Below are positions 1 to 8,208 of a DNA stretch of 40,441 nt, piece after piece. Every line of letters begins with the position of its first letter. The first letter of the stretch is position 1. The notes below the pieces were generated by a model. The model did not search any database and was not told where the DNA came from. It was given only the letters and a program-made list of their open reading frames with translations. The translations under genes and the position numbers were made by a program. Source of the stretch: Burkholderiales bacterium (lineage in GTDB: Bacteria; Pseudomonadota; Gammaproteobacteria; Burkholderiales; Burkholderiaceae_C); assembly GCA_025350145.1 (NCBI GenBank), contig JANXYH010000192.1, positions 1-40,441 of the forward strand. The letters run 5' to 3'.

Positions 1-250
1 AAATCTGCCGCCTGAGCGCGGCCGCGCCGATGCGTGAGCGGTGCAGCGCGATCACCTCGACCCCAGGGTCGACGATGCGGTCGCGAAAGTCGGAGTAGTC
101 CTCGATGCACAGCACCGCATGGCGGAACTGCGCGGCCGGCAGGTGGTTGATCAGGTTGACCAGGCCGTTCTCCATGCCACCGATCAGCAGGTGGTGGAGA
201 ACGTGCACGATCAAGGGGCGCGGGTCGGCGCTCACGGCGACGAGGCCCAT
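1..250 (-). CDS. PEP-CTERM/XrtA-system glycosyltransferase (5' part only)
   Basis: Only the first 83 codons or so lie in the window; the rest is beyond base 1. The protein begins MGLVAVSADPRPLIVHVLHH, followed by a GGMENGLVNLIN stretch and later DFRDRI and ALHRSR. This is the N-terminal Rossmann half of the TIGR03088-type group-1 glycosyltransferases found in exosortase A loci, which add a sugar during exopolysaccharide synthesis at the cytoplasmic face. The start is uncertain. The ATG at 250 is preceded directly by an in-frame TGA, and the GTG at 235 would give an N-terminus closer to the usual one. Neither has a clear Shine-Dalgarno sequence, because four copies of a hexamer (252-275) fill that position. 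It is the last gene of the minus-strand EPS operon visible here. The family call is by eye and fairly secure. Confidence 0.75.
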   Translation of the reverse strand, partial: MGLVAVSADPRPLIVHVLHHLLIGGMENGLVNLINHLPAAQFRHAVLCIEDYSDFRDRIVDPGVEVIALHRSRIGAAALRRQI

Positions 251-251
251 T

Positions 252-275
252 CACGATCACGATCACGATCACGAT
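252..275. repeat. Hexanucleotide tandem repeat (cacgat)x4
   Basis: Four perfect copies of cacgat, plus a partial fifth, lie immediately upstream of the glycosyltransferase start on the minus strand. They occupy the position where a ribosome binding site would be expected and place TGA stops in the frame of the ATG at 250. This is one of seven short tandem repeats in the window with a period divisible by three. Confidence 0.9.
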
Positions 276-351
276 CACAACCGCGCTGGCGCCCCTTCCC
301 CTGCCGGCGGGTCGAGGCCGGCGCCATCACCGCCCGCCGCGGCTGCGCGAG

Positions 352-371
352 CGGCAGGCCAGGGCCTGCCG
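352..371 (-). other. Hairpin after the UDP-sugar dehydrogenase gene
   Basis: An 8-bp perfect inverted repeat (cggcaggc / gcctgccg) with a 4-nt loop starts 12 bases after the stop codon of the dehydrogenase gene, between it and the next EPS gene. It has no T tract. It may be an RNA-stabilising structure or a weak attenuator rather than a terminator. Confidence 0.35.
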
Positions 372-382
372 AGCCGGACGGC

Positions 383-1663
383 TCACAGCCGCCAAAGCCG
401 GTAGCCCGCTGCGACGATGCTGTCGGCCGGGAATGCCGCCTTGACATCGATGAACGCGCCACCATCGACCAGGATCGCCGCGATCTGCGCCGCTGCCAAA
501 CCGGCATATTCGCGGTGCGAGACCGCCGCCACCACGGCATCGGCGCGGGGCAGTTGGGCAAACGGCAGCAGGCGCACGCCGTACTCGTGCATGGCCTCGT
601 CAGGGGCGGCCTGCGGGTCGGTGACGCAGACCTCGACGCCATAGGTTTGCAACTCGCGGATGATGTCGATGACCTTGCTGTTGCGCAGGTCGCCGCAGTT
701 CTCCTTGAAGGTCAGGCCCAGCACATTGACCGTGGCGCCCTTGACCGACGAGCCCGAGGCAATCATCTGTTTGATCGTCTGCTCGGCGATGAACTTGCCC
801 ATCGAGTCGTTGATGCGCCGTCCGGCCAGGATCACCTGCGGGTGGTAGCCCAGCATGTCGGCCTTGTGGGTCAGGTAGTAGGGGTCGACGCCGATGCAGT
901 GGCCGCCGACCAGGCCGGGCTTGAACTTCAGGAAGTTCCATTTGGTGCCGGCGGCTTCGAGCACCTCGGAGGTATCGATCCCCATCTTGTCGAAGATGAT
1001 GGCCAGCTCGTTCATCAGCGCGATGTTCAAGTCGCGCTGGGTGTTCTCGATCACTTTGGCTGCCTCGGCGGCCTTGATCGACGAGGCCCGGTGCACGCCG
1101 GGGATGACGATGGTCTCGTACAGCGCGGCGACCCGGTCCAGCGTCTGGGGCGTGTCGCCCGAGACGATCTTGAGGATCTTGGTCAGGGTGTGTTCTTTGT
1201 CGCCGGGGTTGATGCGCTCCGGGCTGTAGCCGACGAAGAAGTCCTGCTTCCACTTCAGGCCGGACTCGCGCTCCAGCACCGGGATGCAGACCTCTTCGGT
1301 CGCGCCAGGGTAGACGGTCGATTCATAGACCACGATCGCGCCCTTCTTCATGTGCCGGCCGACGCTGTTCGAGGCACCGATCAGGGGCTTGAAGTCGGGG
1401 ATATGGGCCTCGTCGACGGGTGTGGGCACGGCCACGATGATGATGTCGGCCTCGCCCAGCATGGCACCGTCGGCGGTGTAGACGGCGTGGCTGGCGGCCT
1501 GCAATTCAGCGTCGGGCAACTCGCGCGAAGGGTCCACACCGCGCTGGCAGCTCTGCACCTTGGACAGCGAAATGTCGAAGCCGATGGTGCGCATGCGCTT
1601 GCCGAATTCGACCACCAGGGGCAAGCCGACATATCCCAAGCCAATCACGGCCACTGTTGTCAT
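383..1663 (-). CDS. tviB: UDP-N-acetylglucosamine 6-dehydrogenase, TviB/WbpA type
   Basis: A 426-residue nucleotide-sugar dehydrogenase that would oxidise C6 of UDP-GlcNAc (or a related UDP-sugar) to the uronic acid with two NAD, supplying an acidic precursor for the exopolysaccharide. The N-terminal NAD Rossmann motif GLGYVGLPL is at residues 8-16, the central dimerisation helices follow, and the catalytic motif GGHCIGVDPYY has its cysteine at 256. The C-terminal UDP-binding domain contains GLTFKENCGDLRNSK. Length and motifs match the TviB/WbpA group better than UDP-glucose dehydrogenase, but the exact substrate is inferred. The start is supported by GGAGAAG a few bases upstream of the ATG. 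It follows exosortase by 86 bp in the same operon. Confidence 0.9.
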   Translation of the reverse strand: MTTVAVIGLGYVGLPLVVEFGKRMRTIGFDISLSKVQSCQRGVDPSRELPDAELQAASHAVYTADGAMLGEADIIIVAVPTPVDEAHIPDFKPLIGASNSVGRHMKKGAIVVYESTVYPGATEEVCIPVLERESGLKWKQDFFVGYSPERINPGDKEHTLTKILKIVSGDTPQTLDRVAALYETIVIPGVHRASSIKAAEAAKVIENTQRDLNIALMNELAIIFDKMGIDTSEVLEAAGTKWNFLKFKPGLVGGHCIGVDPYYLTHKADMLGYHPQVILAGRRINDSMGKFIAEQTIKQMIASGSSVKGATVNVLGLTFKENCGDLRNSKVIDIIRELQTYGVEVCVTDPQAAPDEAMHEYGVRLLPFAQLPRADAVVAAVSHREYAGLAAAQIAAILVDGGAFIDVKAAFPADSIVAAGYRLWRL

Positions 1664-1749
1664 TTCTTCTCCAGAACTTCATTGATTCGGGCTACACCGC
1701 CGATGGCCCGAGCCTGGCCACGCTTGAGCGGCCGGACTCGGCCTTCATC

Positions 1750-3450
1750 TCAGTGCGCAGCAGGCGAGGCCTGCATCCCGGCGGTGGCGCGCAAGCGGGC
1801 GTCGATGCCGGCCCAGTTGTCGCGCATGAATGCCTCCATGGCGCGCAGGCGGGCCTGGTCACTGCTGCCCGCCGCAGAAGCGCCAGCCTGGTCAGCCCGG
1901 ACATACAGGATGACCGAGGCCGACTCATCGGCCTGGCCGGCCAACCATTGCCAGACACTGTTGAGCTTGGCCGTGACATCGCCCTGGGCCAGCCGACCAC
2001 CTACCCAGTACCACTGCCAGACCAGCAGCCGCGTGCGCGGGCCGCCGTCGGTAGGGACGCGGCCGAGAATCTCGGCGCTGTTGACGGTCAATGCCTGGTC
2101 GCCCAGCGCCAGGCTGTGGCTGCCGCCCCGCACCCGGTTCCAGTCTTGGTCCTCGGCGTGGGTCAGGGTGTTGCCCGAGCTGACCAGCTTGCGCTGGGCA
2201 TTTTGTTGCCGGTAGTAGGCAATGTGCAGGCCGACCTGGGAGCCGCCCTGGGCGTCGGCGCTGTACAGCCGCTGCACCACGGCCGAGGGCTCGACGTAGA
2301 TCGGCTGCCAGGCGGCTGTGTCGGTCTGTGCCTGCGCCTGCCATCCGCCGGCCAGGGCGTCGGGCAACTGCAGGGTTGGCGCGACATAGGCGATGTCGGC
2401 GCGACGTGCCAGCCAGGTCGGGGTGAGGCTGAGCAACGCCGCCAACACCAGCGCCAGCGCCCAGGCCGGTGTCGCCAATCCGCGCGCTGGCGGCGCTTGC
2501 GCGGCGGCGTTGCTGTCGAGGGGCAGTGGCTCAGGGTCGGCCCAGCGCGCCCCGACCCAGAACAGCAGCATGATGACCATGCCAAAGAACACCCAGCCGT
2601 AGATCAGGTGGTCCACGCCGGTGGCCAGGCGGTTGCTCGACAGGTGGCCCAGCATCACGATGATGTAGGCCCGCACCCAGTTGGCCGCGATCGGCAGCAG
2701 CAGCGACACGGCGATGAAGATCAGCCGCTTGGCCAGGCCGGTGTAGGTGATGTAGGCATAGAGCGAGCCGACCATGAACGACGCCATCAGGTAGCGCAGG
2801 CCGCTGCAGGCCTCGACCACCGACCAACTGCCCGAGGGGATGACGAACTGCTGCCCTTCACGGTAGACGGGGATGCCGCTCAGGCGCAGTGCGCCGACGG
2901 TGAAGTCCGCCGTCCAGAGCATCAAGATCGGCGTCAGTGATTCGCCCACCGGCACGGCAAAGAACAGGAATGCCAGCGCGAAGCCGATCGAGTACGTGAC
3001 CGCCCAGCCAAACAGCGCCGGCACCAAGGCCACCAGCAGCGCGGTGAAGGCAAGCTGGGCCACGGCGTTGGCGACCACCACCTGGCCTATCGCCCAGAAC
3101 AGGGACAGCGCCGCGATCGGCAGCAGCATCCACCATTGCGGGCGCGGCCTCAGCAGGGCCAGCTCCTGGCGTTTGCGCCAGATCAGCCAGAGCGAGATCA
3201 GCGGCACCACGAAGGCATGGGCAAAGGTCTCGGAGCGGGACCAGATCGCCACCATCGCCAGGCCGGTCTCGCGGTAGGCCAGCAGCAGCGCCAGCATTGC
3301 CAGGATCCAGGGCCCGGCGAAGGCGCGCCAATGCGCCGGCATCCTGGTCAGCGCGTGCCAGGGCTCCAGCGCCAGCGCCAGCCACTGGGCCAAAAGCGGT
3401 TGGCGGGCTGCGCTGGGCGTCGCAGGGCTGGGCGGGGTCGGCGCGGTCAT
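1750..3450 (-). CDS. xrtA: Exosortase A fused to an EpsI domain
   Basis: A 566-residue protein. Residues about 40-310 form the polytopic exosortase, with many hydrophobic segments and the catalytic set Cys215 (in VVEACSGLR), Arg260 (in ANWVRAY) and His281 (in GVDHLIYGW). The remaining 250 residues match the soluble EpsI domain that is commonly joined to XrtA in betaproteobacteria. Exosortase A cleaves PEP-CTERM proteins at the inner membrane and is thought to pass them on for surface anchoring, tied to the exopolysaccharide made by neighbouring genes. The ATG shares its A with the TAA of the FemAB gene (TAATG), so the two are translationally coupled. No PEP-CTERM substrate gene is visible in this window, so the targets must lie elsewhere. 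Confidence 0.95.
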   Translation of the reverse strand: MTAPTPPSPATPSAARQPLLAQWLALALEPWHALTRMPAHWRAFAGPWILAMLALLLAYRETGLAMVAIWSRSETFAHAFVVPLISLWLIWRKRQELALLRPRPQWWMLLPIAALSLFWAIGQVVVANAVAQLAFTALLVALVPALFGWAVTYSIGFALAFLFFAVPVGESLTPILMLWTADFTVGALRLSGIPVYREGQQFVIPSGSWSVVEACSGLRYLMASFMVGSLYAYITYTGLAKRLIFIAVSLLLPIAANWVRAYIIVMLGHLSSNRLATGVDHLIYGWVFFGMVIMLLFWVGARWADPEPLPLDSNAAAQAPPARGLATPAWALALVLAALLSLTPTWLARRADIAYVAPTLQLPDALAGGWQAQAQTDTAAWQPIYVEPSAVVQRLYSADAQGGSQVGLHIAYYRQQNAQRKLVSSGNTLTHAEDQDWNRVRGGSHSLALGDQALTVNSAEILGRVPTDGGPRTRLLVWQWYWVGGRLAQGDVTAKLNSVWQWLAGQADESASVILYVRADQAGASAAGSSDQARLRAMEAFMRDNWAGIDARLRATAGMQASPAAH

Positions 3451-4508
3451 TATCCGAGGCTGCGCACGATGAAGGGGCCGAGCCAGTTGGCCACGCCGAT
3501 CGGCAGGCGGCGCCAGGTCTTGATCATCATCTGGTACTTGGCGTTGGCGGGATTGTTCTGGGGCACGGCATCGCGTTTGTAGAGCTGGTATTCATAGTGC
3601 AGCGGGGTGGGTTCGAAGCCCCAGTTCTTCTTGAAGGCGTACGAACCGGTGCCGGCCTTGCTGCGGCCGTAGTCAAACACCTTCAGGCCGCGGGCGCAGG
3701 CGCGGCGCATCAGCTCCCAGTATTTGAAATCGTTCCCGGCCAGGTCGCGCGCCGACTCGTCGTCGCCGGCGTAGTAGGGCAGCACTTCGTCACGGAAGTA
3801 AAAGCTGAGCACGCTGCTGACCGGTTTGCCACCGGGCTCGACCACCGTCAGTACCTCGCAGTCGGCGCCGAATTCGTCGCGCAGCGCCTGAAACCAGCGT
3901 TTGGGCATGGCCGGTGTGCCGTGGCGGTGGACGTTGTCGGCGTAGAGCGCAAAGAAGCGCTCGACCCCGGCATCGAGCTCGCTGCGCAAACCGTGCTTGA
4001 TGCCCTTGCGCACCATCGCCCGCTGCTTGCGCGGAATCGCCAACAGGTTGGCCTCTTCCTCGGCCAGGATAGTCTTGCGGTAAGTCACGTACAGGTCTTG
4101 CAGTGGCCAATCTTGGTGGCGCCGGGTGACATTGCGCATCTCCAGGTGCGCGACGCCGAGCGTGCGGGCAAGCTGCTGGGCGTGTTCTTCCAAGGCCTGG
4201 GCGGCGGCATCGCTGGCGGTGGCCACGCCGCCATAGACCGCGAACGGCAGGCTGACCAGGGCATCGCCGAACAACAGGCTCTTGACCCGGGCCAGCGGCA
4301 GTACGCCGTCGATCTGGCCATCGCGCTCGGTGTAGAGGAACCAGCAGGGGTGGCCGAAGACCGCGGCGATCACCCGCTGCCAGCCGGCGCGGTGAAAGAA
4401 CGTGGCGCTGGCGCAGCCGCTGACGAACTCGTCCCAGCGCCGGCCGGTGGCGGCGTCGCCGGCCGCCAGGCGCTGGACGCCCGGCGTGCCCATCTGCGGT
4501 GGCGTCAT
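3450..4508 (-). CDS. FemAB-like transferase of the XrtA/PEP-CTERM locus
   Basis: A 352-residue protein of the FemAB/GNAT-fold type (TIGR03019-like). Conserved features include FHRAGWQRVI near the N-terminus, MVRKGIKHGL, and the C-terminal YGRSKAGTGSYAFKKNWGFEP stretch typical of exosortase-linked members. FemAB proteins transfer aminoacyl groups; the acceptor in XrtA systems is unknown and may be a sugar or peptidoglycan-linked group. The ATG at 4508 was chosen because it forms an ATGA overlap with the deacetylase stop; an in-frame ATG at 4583 would overlap that gene by 79 bp and add an arginine-rich stretch unlike the family. It ends in a TAATG overlap with exosortase. Confidence 0.9.
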   Translation of the reverse strand: MTPPQMGTPGVQRLAAGDAATGRRWDEFVSGCASATFFHRAGWQRVIAAVFGHPCWFLYTERDGQIDGVLPLARVKSLLFGDALVSLPFAVYGGVATASDAAAQALEEHAQQLARTLGVAHLEMRNVTRRHQDWPLQDLYVTYRKTILAEEEANLLAIPRKQRAMVRKGIKHGLRSELDAGVERFFALYADNVHRHGTPAMPKRWFQALRDEFGADCEVLTVVEPGGKPVSSVLSFYFRDEVLPYYAGDDESARDLAGNDFKYWELMRRACARGLKVFDYGRSKAGTGSYAFKKNWGFEPTPLHYEYQLYKRDAVPQNNPANAKYQMMIKTWRRLPIGVANWLGPFIVRSLG

Positions 4509-5449
4509 CGCTGGCCGGCCCTTGCCAGGGCGCCGCCCTGGCCGGGCGGCGGGGCGAGAAAGATCTCGTCCATGCGGCCCCAACTGAAATCGTCCAGCAG
4601 CGCCTCCAGCCGCCCGGCCATGCGCGGGATGTTGACGTAATGGCGAAAGCGCGTCTTCAGGTTGATGCCCGCCACGCGCGGCTGCCCGGTGTCGATCTCC
4701 CAGGGGTGAAAGTAGAAGATCGCCGACTCGCGGTCGTCGGCATTGACCTTGCCGATCATCCAGCGCGACAGGCTGTAGGGCAGCAAACGGAAGTAGCCGC
4801 CACCGCTGGAGGGCAGGTTGCGCTGCCCAAGCCGCAGGGTGGTGATCGGGATCTCGATCAGGCCGTTGCTCAGGCGGTGCATGAATCGCGGCGCATCGGG
4901 CATACCGTAGTGGTCATGGCGGATCGGGTAGATGCTGGAGCTGTAGCGGTGGCCGGTCTCGGCCAGGCAGTCGAAGGCCCAGAAGTTGTCGGCGTTGATC
5001 GAAAAACTCGGCGCACGGTAGCCCAGCACCGGCGCGCCGGCGATGTCTTCCAGGGTCTTTTTCGCCCGCACGATGTCGGCCATGAAGGCCTGGCGCGAAA
5101 GATCGCTGGCACGCTCATGGCCGTGGCCGTGGCTGGCCAACTCATGGCCGCCGGCGACTATTCGCCGCACCAGGCTGGGATAGCGTTCGGCCACCCAGCC
5201 CAGGGTGAAGAAGGTGGCATGGGTCTGGTGCCTGGCCAGCATGTCGAGGATGCGGTCGACATTGCGCTCGACCCGGCATTCGCGGCTGTCCCACTCGCTG
5301 CGGGCGATGTAGGGGGCCATCGCCGAGACCTGGAAATAGTCCTCGACATCGATGGTCAGGGCATTGGTGATGGTCTGGTCGTGGCTGCGGCTCGCAACGG
5401 CATCGGTATCGGTATCGGCATTGGTATCGGCATTTGCCCGTGCTGTCAT
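4505..5449 (-). CDS. XrtA-associated polysaccharide deacetylase
   Basis: A 314-residue NodB-fold carbohydrate deacetylase with the DUF3473 C-terminal extension typical of PEP-CTERM loci (TIGR03006-like). Visible motifs are TIDVEDYFQVS (metal-binding Asp), THATFFTLGW, GHELASHGHGHE (two metal-binding His) and GYRAPSFSI. It would remove N-acetyl groups from the exopolysaccharide during or after export. The family normally starts at about TNALTIDVEDYF. Here about 26 extra residues rich in Asn, Asp, Thr and Ala precede it, encoded by a degenerate hexamer repeat. The ATG at 5449 overlaps the ATPase stop (ATGA), and no closer ATG or GTG is available, so the extension is probably translated. Confidence 0.93.
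   Translation of the reverse strand: MTARANADTNADTDTDAVASRSHDQTITNALTIDVEDYFQVSAMAPYIARSEWDSRECRVERNVDRILDMLARHQTHATFFTLGWVAERYPSLVRRIVAGGHELASHGHGHERASDLSRQAFMADIVRAKKTLEDIAGAPVLGYRAPSFSINADNFWAFDCLAETGHRYSSSIYPIRHDHYGMPDAPRFMHRLSNGLIEIPITTLRLGQRNLPSSGGGYFRLLPYSLSRWMIGKVNADDRESAIFYFHPWEIDTGQPRVAGINLKTRFRHYVNIPRMAGRLEALLDDFSWGRMDEIFLAPPPGQGGALARAGQR
5399..5434. repeat. Degenerate hexamer repeat, six copies, in the deacetylase N-terminus
   Basis: Six consecutive hexamers of the form ggYatY (ggcatc, ggtatc, ggtatc, ggcatt, ggtatc, ggcatt) encode the Asn-Ala-Asp-Thr-rich segment near the start of the deacetylase. The family does not need this segment. Confidence 0.85.
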
Positions 5450-6645
5450 GTCGACTTTTCCCCGGCCATCCCGGCCTCGTTGCTGGCCTGGCCGCCCTGG
5501 GCCACGGGCGCTTGCGCGCCTTCGTCGGCCTGCGGCCGTTCCCGCACCGGCTTCTTGACCGCGCCCACCAGTTGTTGCATGAGTGTCAGCAACTGCAGAT
5601 TGGTGCGCTCTAGGCGCAGCATGCCGCGCTCCAGGCGCTGGAGTTGGTCGCCGCGGTGTTCGCCGGCCAGTTTGCTGAGTTGGCGCGACATCGACGTCGC
5701 GCTGCCGCTGTCGAGCTGCACCTGGGTCAGATCCACATCCAGGTTCCCGCTGACCGAGGCTGGCCCGCCGGCATTGGCCGGACCGCGCCTGGACGGCTCG
5801 TCTTCGCCGGGCACGACAGCGCGCAACGGCACCTCGGCCTCTTGCGCGAATTCGCGCACCACCTCGTCGACCTCTGCCTGGCCCAGCCTGGTTTTGCCGG
5901 CAAGAAAGCCGGCCAGCAAGAGCCGGTCGCAGACCGAATTGATGCGCCGCGGAATGCCGCCGCTGGCCTTGAAGATGGCGGCGAAGGCCTCGGCTTCGAA
6001 GCTGGGCTTGCCGGTCGAGCCGGCGCATTTCAGGCGGTGTTCGATGTAGTGCTGGGTTTCGTCGAGGTCGAGCGGGCCGATGTGGCAGGTCGCCGCCACG
6101 CGCTGGCGGAACTGCTCCATCTCTGGGCGCTGCAGGATCTCGCGGAACTCGGGTTGCCCGACCAGAAAGCTCTGCATCAGCGCCTGGTTGCCGAATTGGA
6201 AGTTCGACAGCATGCGCAGCTCCTCGACCGCCCGCGGGGTCAGGTTTTGCGCCTCGTCGACGATCAGCAGGCAGCGCTTGCCCTTGCTCGTCTGGCTGAT
6301 CAGGAACGCCTCCAGCGTGATCAGCAGTTCGGACTTGGGCACATCCTTGACTTTGAAGCCAAACGATGCCCCGACCATGCGCAGCGTGTCCTCGGCGCCC
6401 AACTGGGTCGTGACCAGGTTGCCGACCACGACATTGCTGCCGTGCAGGCTCTCGATCAGGGTGCGCAGGATGGTGGTCTTGCCGGCGCCGATCTCGCCGG
6501 TGATGACGATGAAGCCCTCGTTGCGCGAGACGCCATAGTCGAGGTAGGCCTTGGCGCGGCGGTGCTGCTTGCTGCCGAAGAAGAAGCTCGGATCGGGGTT
6601 GAGCTGGAACGGCTTGCTGGAGAGCCCGTAGAACGCTTCGTACAT
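5446..6645 (-). CDS. XrtA-associated ExeA-like AAA ATPase
   Basis: A 399-residue protein of the TIGR03015 type, related to the general secretion ATPase ExeA/GspA. It starts MYEAFYGLSSKPFQLNPDPS, has Walker A GEIGAGKT at 50-57 and Walker B LLIVDEAQ at about 126-133, and ends with a GGIPRRINSVCDRLLLAGF sensor region near residue 240. The last 120 residues are low in conservation and contain a leucine-rich coiled-coil-like segment. It probably energises or organises envelope steps of the polysaccharide/PEP-CTERM pathway; its exact role in these loci is not established. It starts 3 bp after the outer-membrane gene stops and ends in an ATGA overlap with the deacetylase. Confidence 0.93.
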   Translation of the reverse strand: MYEAFYGLSSKPFQLNPDPSFFFGSKQHRRAKAYLDYGVSRNEGFIVITGEIGAGKTTILRTLIESLHGSNVVVGNLVTTQLGAEDTLRMVGASFGFKVKDVPKSELLITLEAFLISQTSKGKRCLLIVDEAQNLTPRAVEELRMLSNFQFGNQALMQSFLVGQPEFREILQRPEMEQFRQRVAATCHIGPLDLDETQHYIEHRLKCAGSTGKPSFEAEAFAAIFKASGGIPRRINSVCDRLLLAGFLAGKTRLGQAEVDEVVREFAQEAEVPLRAVVPGEDEPSRRGPANAGGPASVSGNLDVDLTQVQLDSGSATSMSRQLSKLAGEHRGDQLQRLERGMLRLERTNLQLLTLMQQLVGAVKKPVRERPQADEGAQAPVAQGGQASNEAGMAGEKST

Positions 6646-6648
6646 GGT

Positions 6649-8208
6649 TCAGAAGACGAGGTTCAGCGACGCGGTCGCGGCGTTTTCGGTGCTGCGCAAG
6701 GTGACTGTCTGGGTCGCGCTGTGGCGCAGCGTCGCCGACACCGTGCCGTTGCGGCTGGTGCGCTGAGTCCATTGCAGGCTGAGTTGGCCGTAGCGGCTGG
6801 ACTGCCCGATCAGCGTGCCCTTGGAGCTCGACAGCGAGGCGATCAAGTTGATACCGGCCTCAGGCGTCAGGCGGTGCCCCAGGTTCAGGCTGTAGCCGGT
6901 CTGCTTGACATGCTGACCACCCGACAGGTCGTCACTGACCAGCGCCAAGGGGTCGACCCGGGAGCTGTCCGAGGCGAACAGGCTCGTGATCAGGGTGTCG
7001 CGCTGGCCTTCGTAGGCCAAAGAGACCTCGTTGCGATTGATCAGCGCCGCGGCGGCGGTCTGGAAGCTGCTGGGCAGGGCGCCAGTCGGGCTGATGCCGT
7101 TCTGGGTCAGAAAGGTGTTGACCAGCAAGGTGCGCTTGGCCGGGTCGGGCTCTTGGCTGGCAAACTGGGCAAACAGCAGGTCGAAGGCGGAGCCGTTGCG
7201 GCTGACGTTGGACTGCACGCCGTTGGACAACTGGCGGCTGCTGTTGAAGCGCAGGATCGATCTGGCCAGGCGGTGTTCGAAGCTCAGTTGGTGGGTGCGG
7301 CCAAAGCCCTGGTCGTCCAGGCTGAGGCTGAGTTTGGTGCGCGGGGTCGGGGTCCAGTCCAGCCCAACACCCCAGACCGCGCTGGCGCTGGCCTGAAGCG
7401 TGCTCAGGTTGGACTGCTCGTGCCCGCCACGCAGGGTGAGTTTGAGGTCGGCTTCGGGCAGGCCGGCGTCGCCACTGAGCACCAACCGGTCGGTGTGGGT
7501 GGGGCGCGAGCTGGAATAGTTCAGCGCGCTGTGGTCCAGCAGGATCGAGCCGCCCAGACGCCCATTGCCCTGGTAGCTGGCCTGCGCCGAGGCGCCGGAG
7601 TTCGACGAGCTCGAAGCCCCGGTCTGCGACGAACCGCTGGCGCCCTGGCTGAGCTTGAACTCGTAGCGCCACTGGCTGGGCAGACGGCCGCGCCAGCTCG
7701 GCGCGACGTGGTAGCTGCGCACCTCGGTGGTGTTGGCGTTGACCTGGCCGGCCTCACCGGTCAAGGTGCCAAAGGCGGAGATGTTTTGGCGCGAGATCGT
7801 GGCGCTGACATCCAGGAACCCATGGTCGTCGAACCACTCGGAATTGCCATGGGCGTTGAGCGCCTTCTGGTGGTTGTTGCTGCTGCCGTGGCGGGCGTAG
7901 ATCAATTCAGAAATGGACGCATCCAGGCTGCCGGTGAGCCGGCGCGAGCGGCTGAGCATGCGGATGGCGCCATTGATCTGCGTGACCGCATCGGCCTCGC
8001 GGCTGGGCGACCCCGGGCGGTAGTTGTCGGTCATGGTCTCGGAGACCGACAGGCTGGGCACAAACGACAGCGCCCCGGGGTTCTGCGCCTGGGCTGCGGC
8101 ATGGCCTGCGGCACCCAGCCAGAGACAGCCTGGCAGCGCCAGCGACCGCCAAGCCGGCCAGGGCCGACGGCCGGCGCGCAGCGCAAACTCAGCGCGCTGG
8201 CGCGGCAT
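6649..8208 (-). CDS. XrtA-associated outer-membrane beta-barrel protein
   Basis: A 519-residue protein of the TIGR03016 type that always accompanies exosortase A loci. It has an N-terminal signal peptide ending near AAGHAAAQAQ, then FVPSLSVSETMTDNYR, alternating hydrophobic strands throughout, and a C-terminal strand ending in LNLVF, the usual terminal Phe for barrel assembly. It is a likely outer-membrane partner for export of the polysaccharide. The start at 8208 was preferred because AGGT sits five to eight bases upstream. An ATG at 8220 in the same frame is possible and has a poorer site. It overlaps the end of the kinase gene by 20 bp. Confidence 0.9.
   Translation of the reverse strand: MPRQRAEFALRAGRRPWPAWRSLALPGCLWLGAAGHAAAQAQNPGALSFVPSLSVSETMTDNYRPGSPSREADAVTQINGAIRMLSRSRRLTGSLDASISELIYARHGSSNNHQKALNAHGNSEWFDDHGFLDVSATISRQNISAFGTLTGEAGQVNANTTEVRSYHVAPSWRGRLPSQWRYEFKLSQGASGSSQTGASSSSNSGASAQASYQGNGRLGGSILLDHSALNYSSSRPTHTDRLVLSGDAGLPEADLKLTLRGGHEQSNLSTLQASASAVWGVGLDWTPTPRTKLSLSLDDQGFGRTHQLSFEHRLARSILRFNSSRQLSNGVQSNVSRNGSAFDLLFAQFASQEPDPAKRTLLVNTFLTQNGISPTGALPSSFQTAAAALINRNEVSLAYEGQRDTLITSLFASDSSRVDPLALVSDDLSGGQHVKQTGYSLNLGHRLTPEAGINLIASLSSSKGTLIGQSSRYGQLSLQWTQRTSRNGTVSATLRHSATQTVTLRSTENAATASLNLVF

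Noticed and set aside
41-2215. A 724-codon plus-strand ORF over the EPS genes
   Set aside because: It is antisense to the clearly homologous dehydrogenase and exosortase genes, has a His/Gln/Arg/Gly-biased composition typical of reverse frames in GC-rich DNA, and shows no domain.
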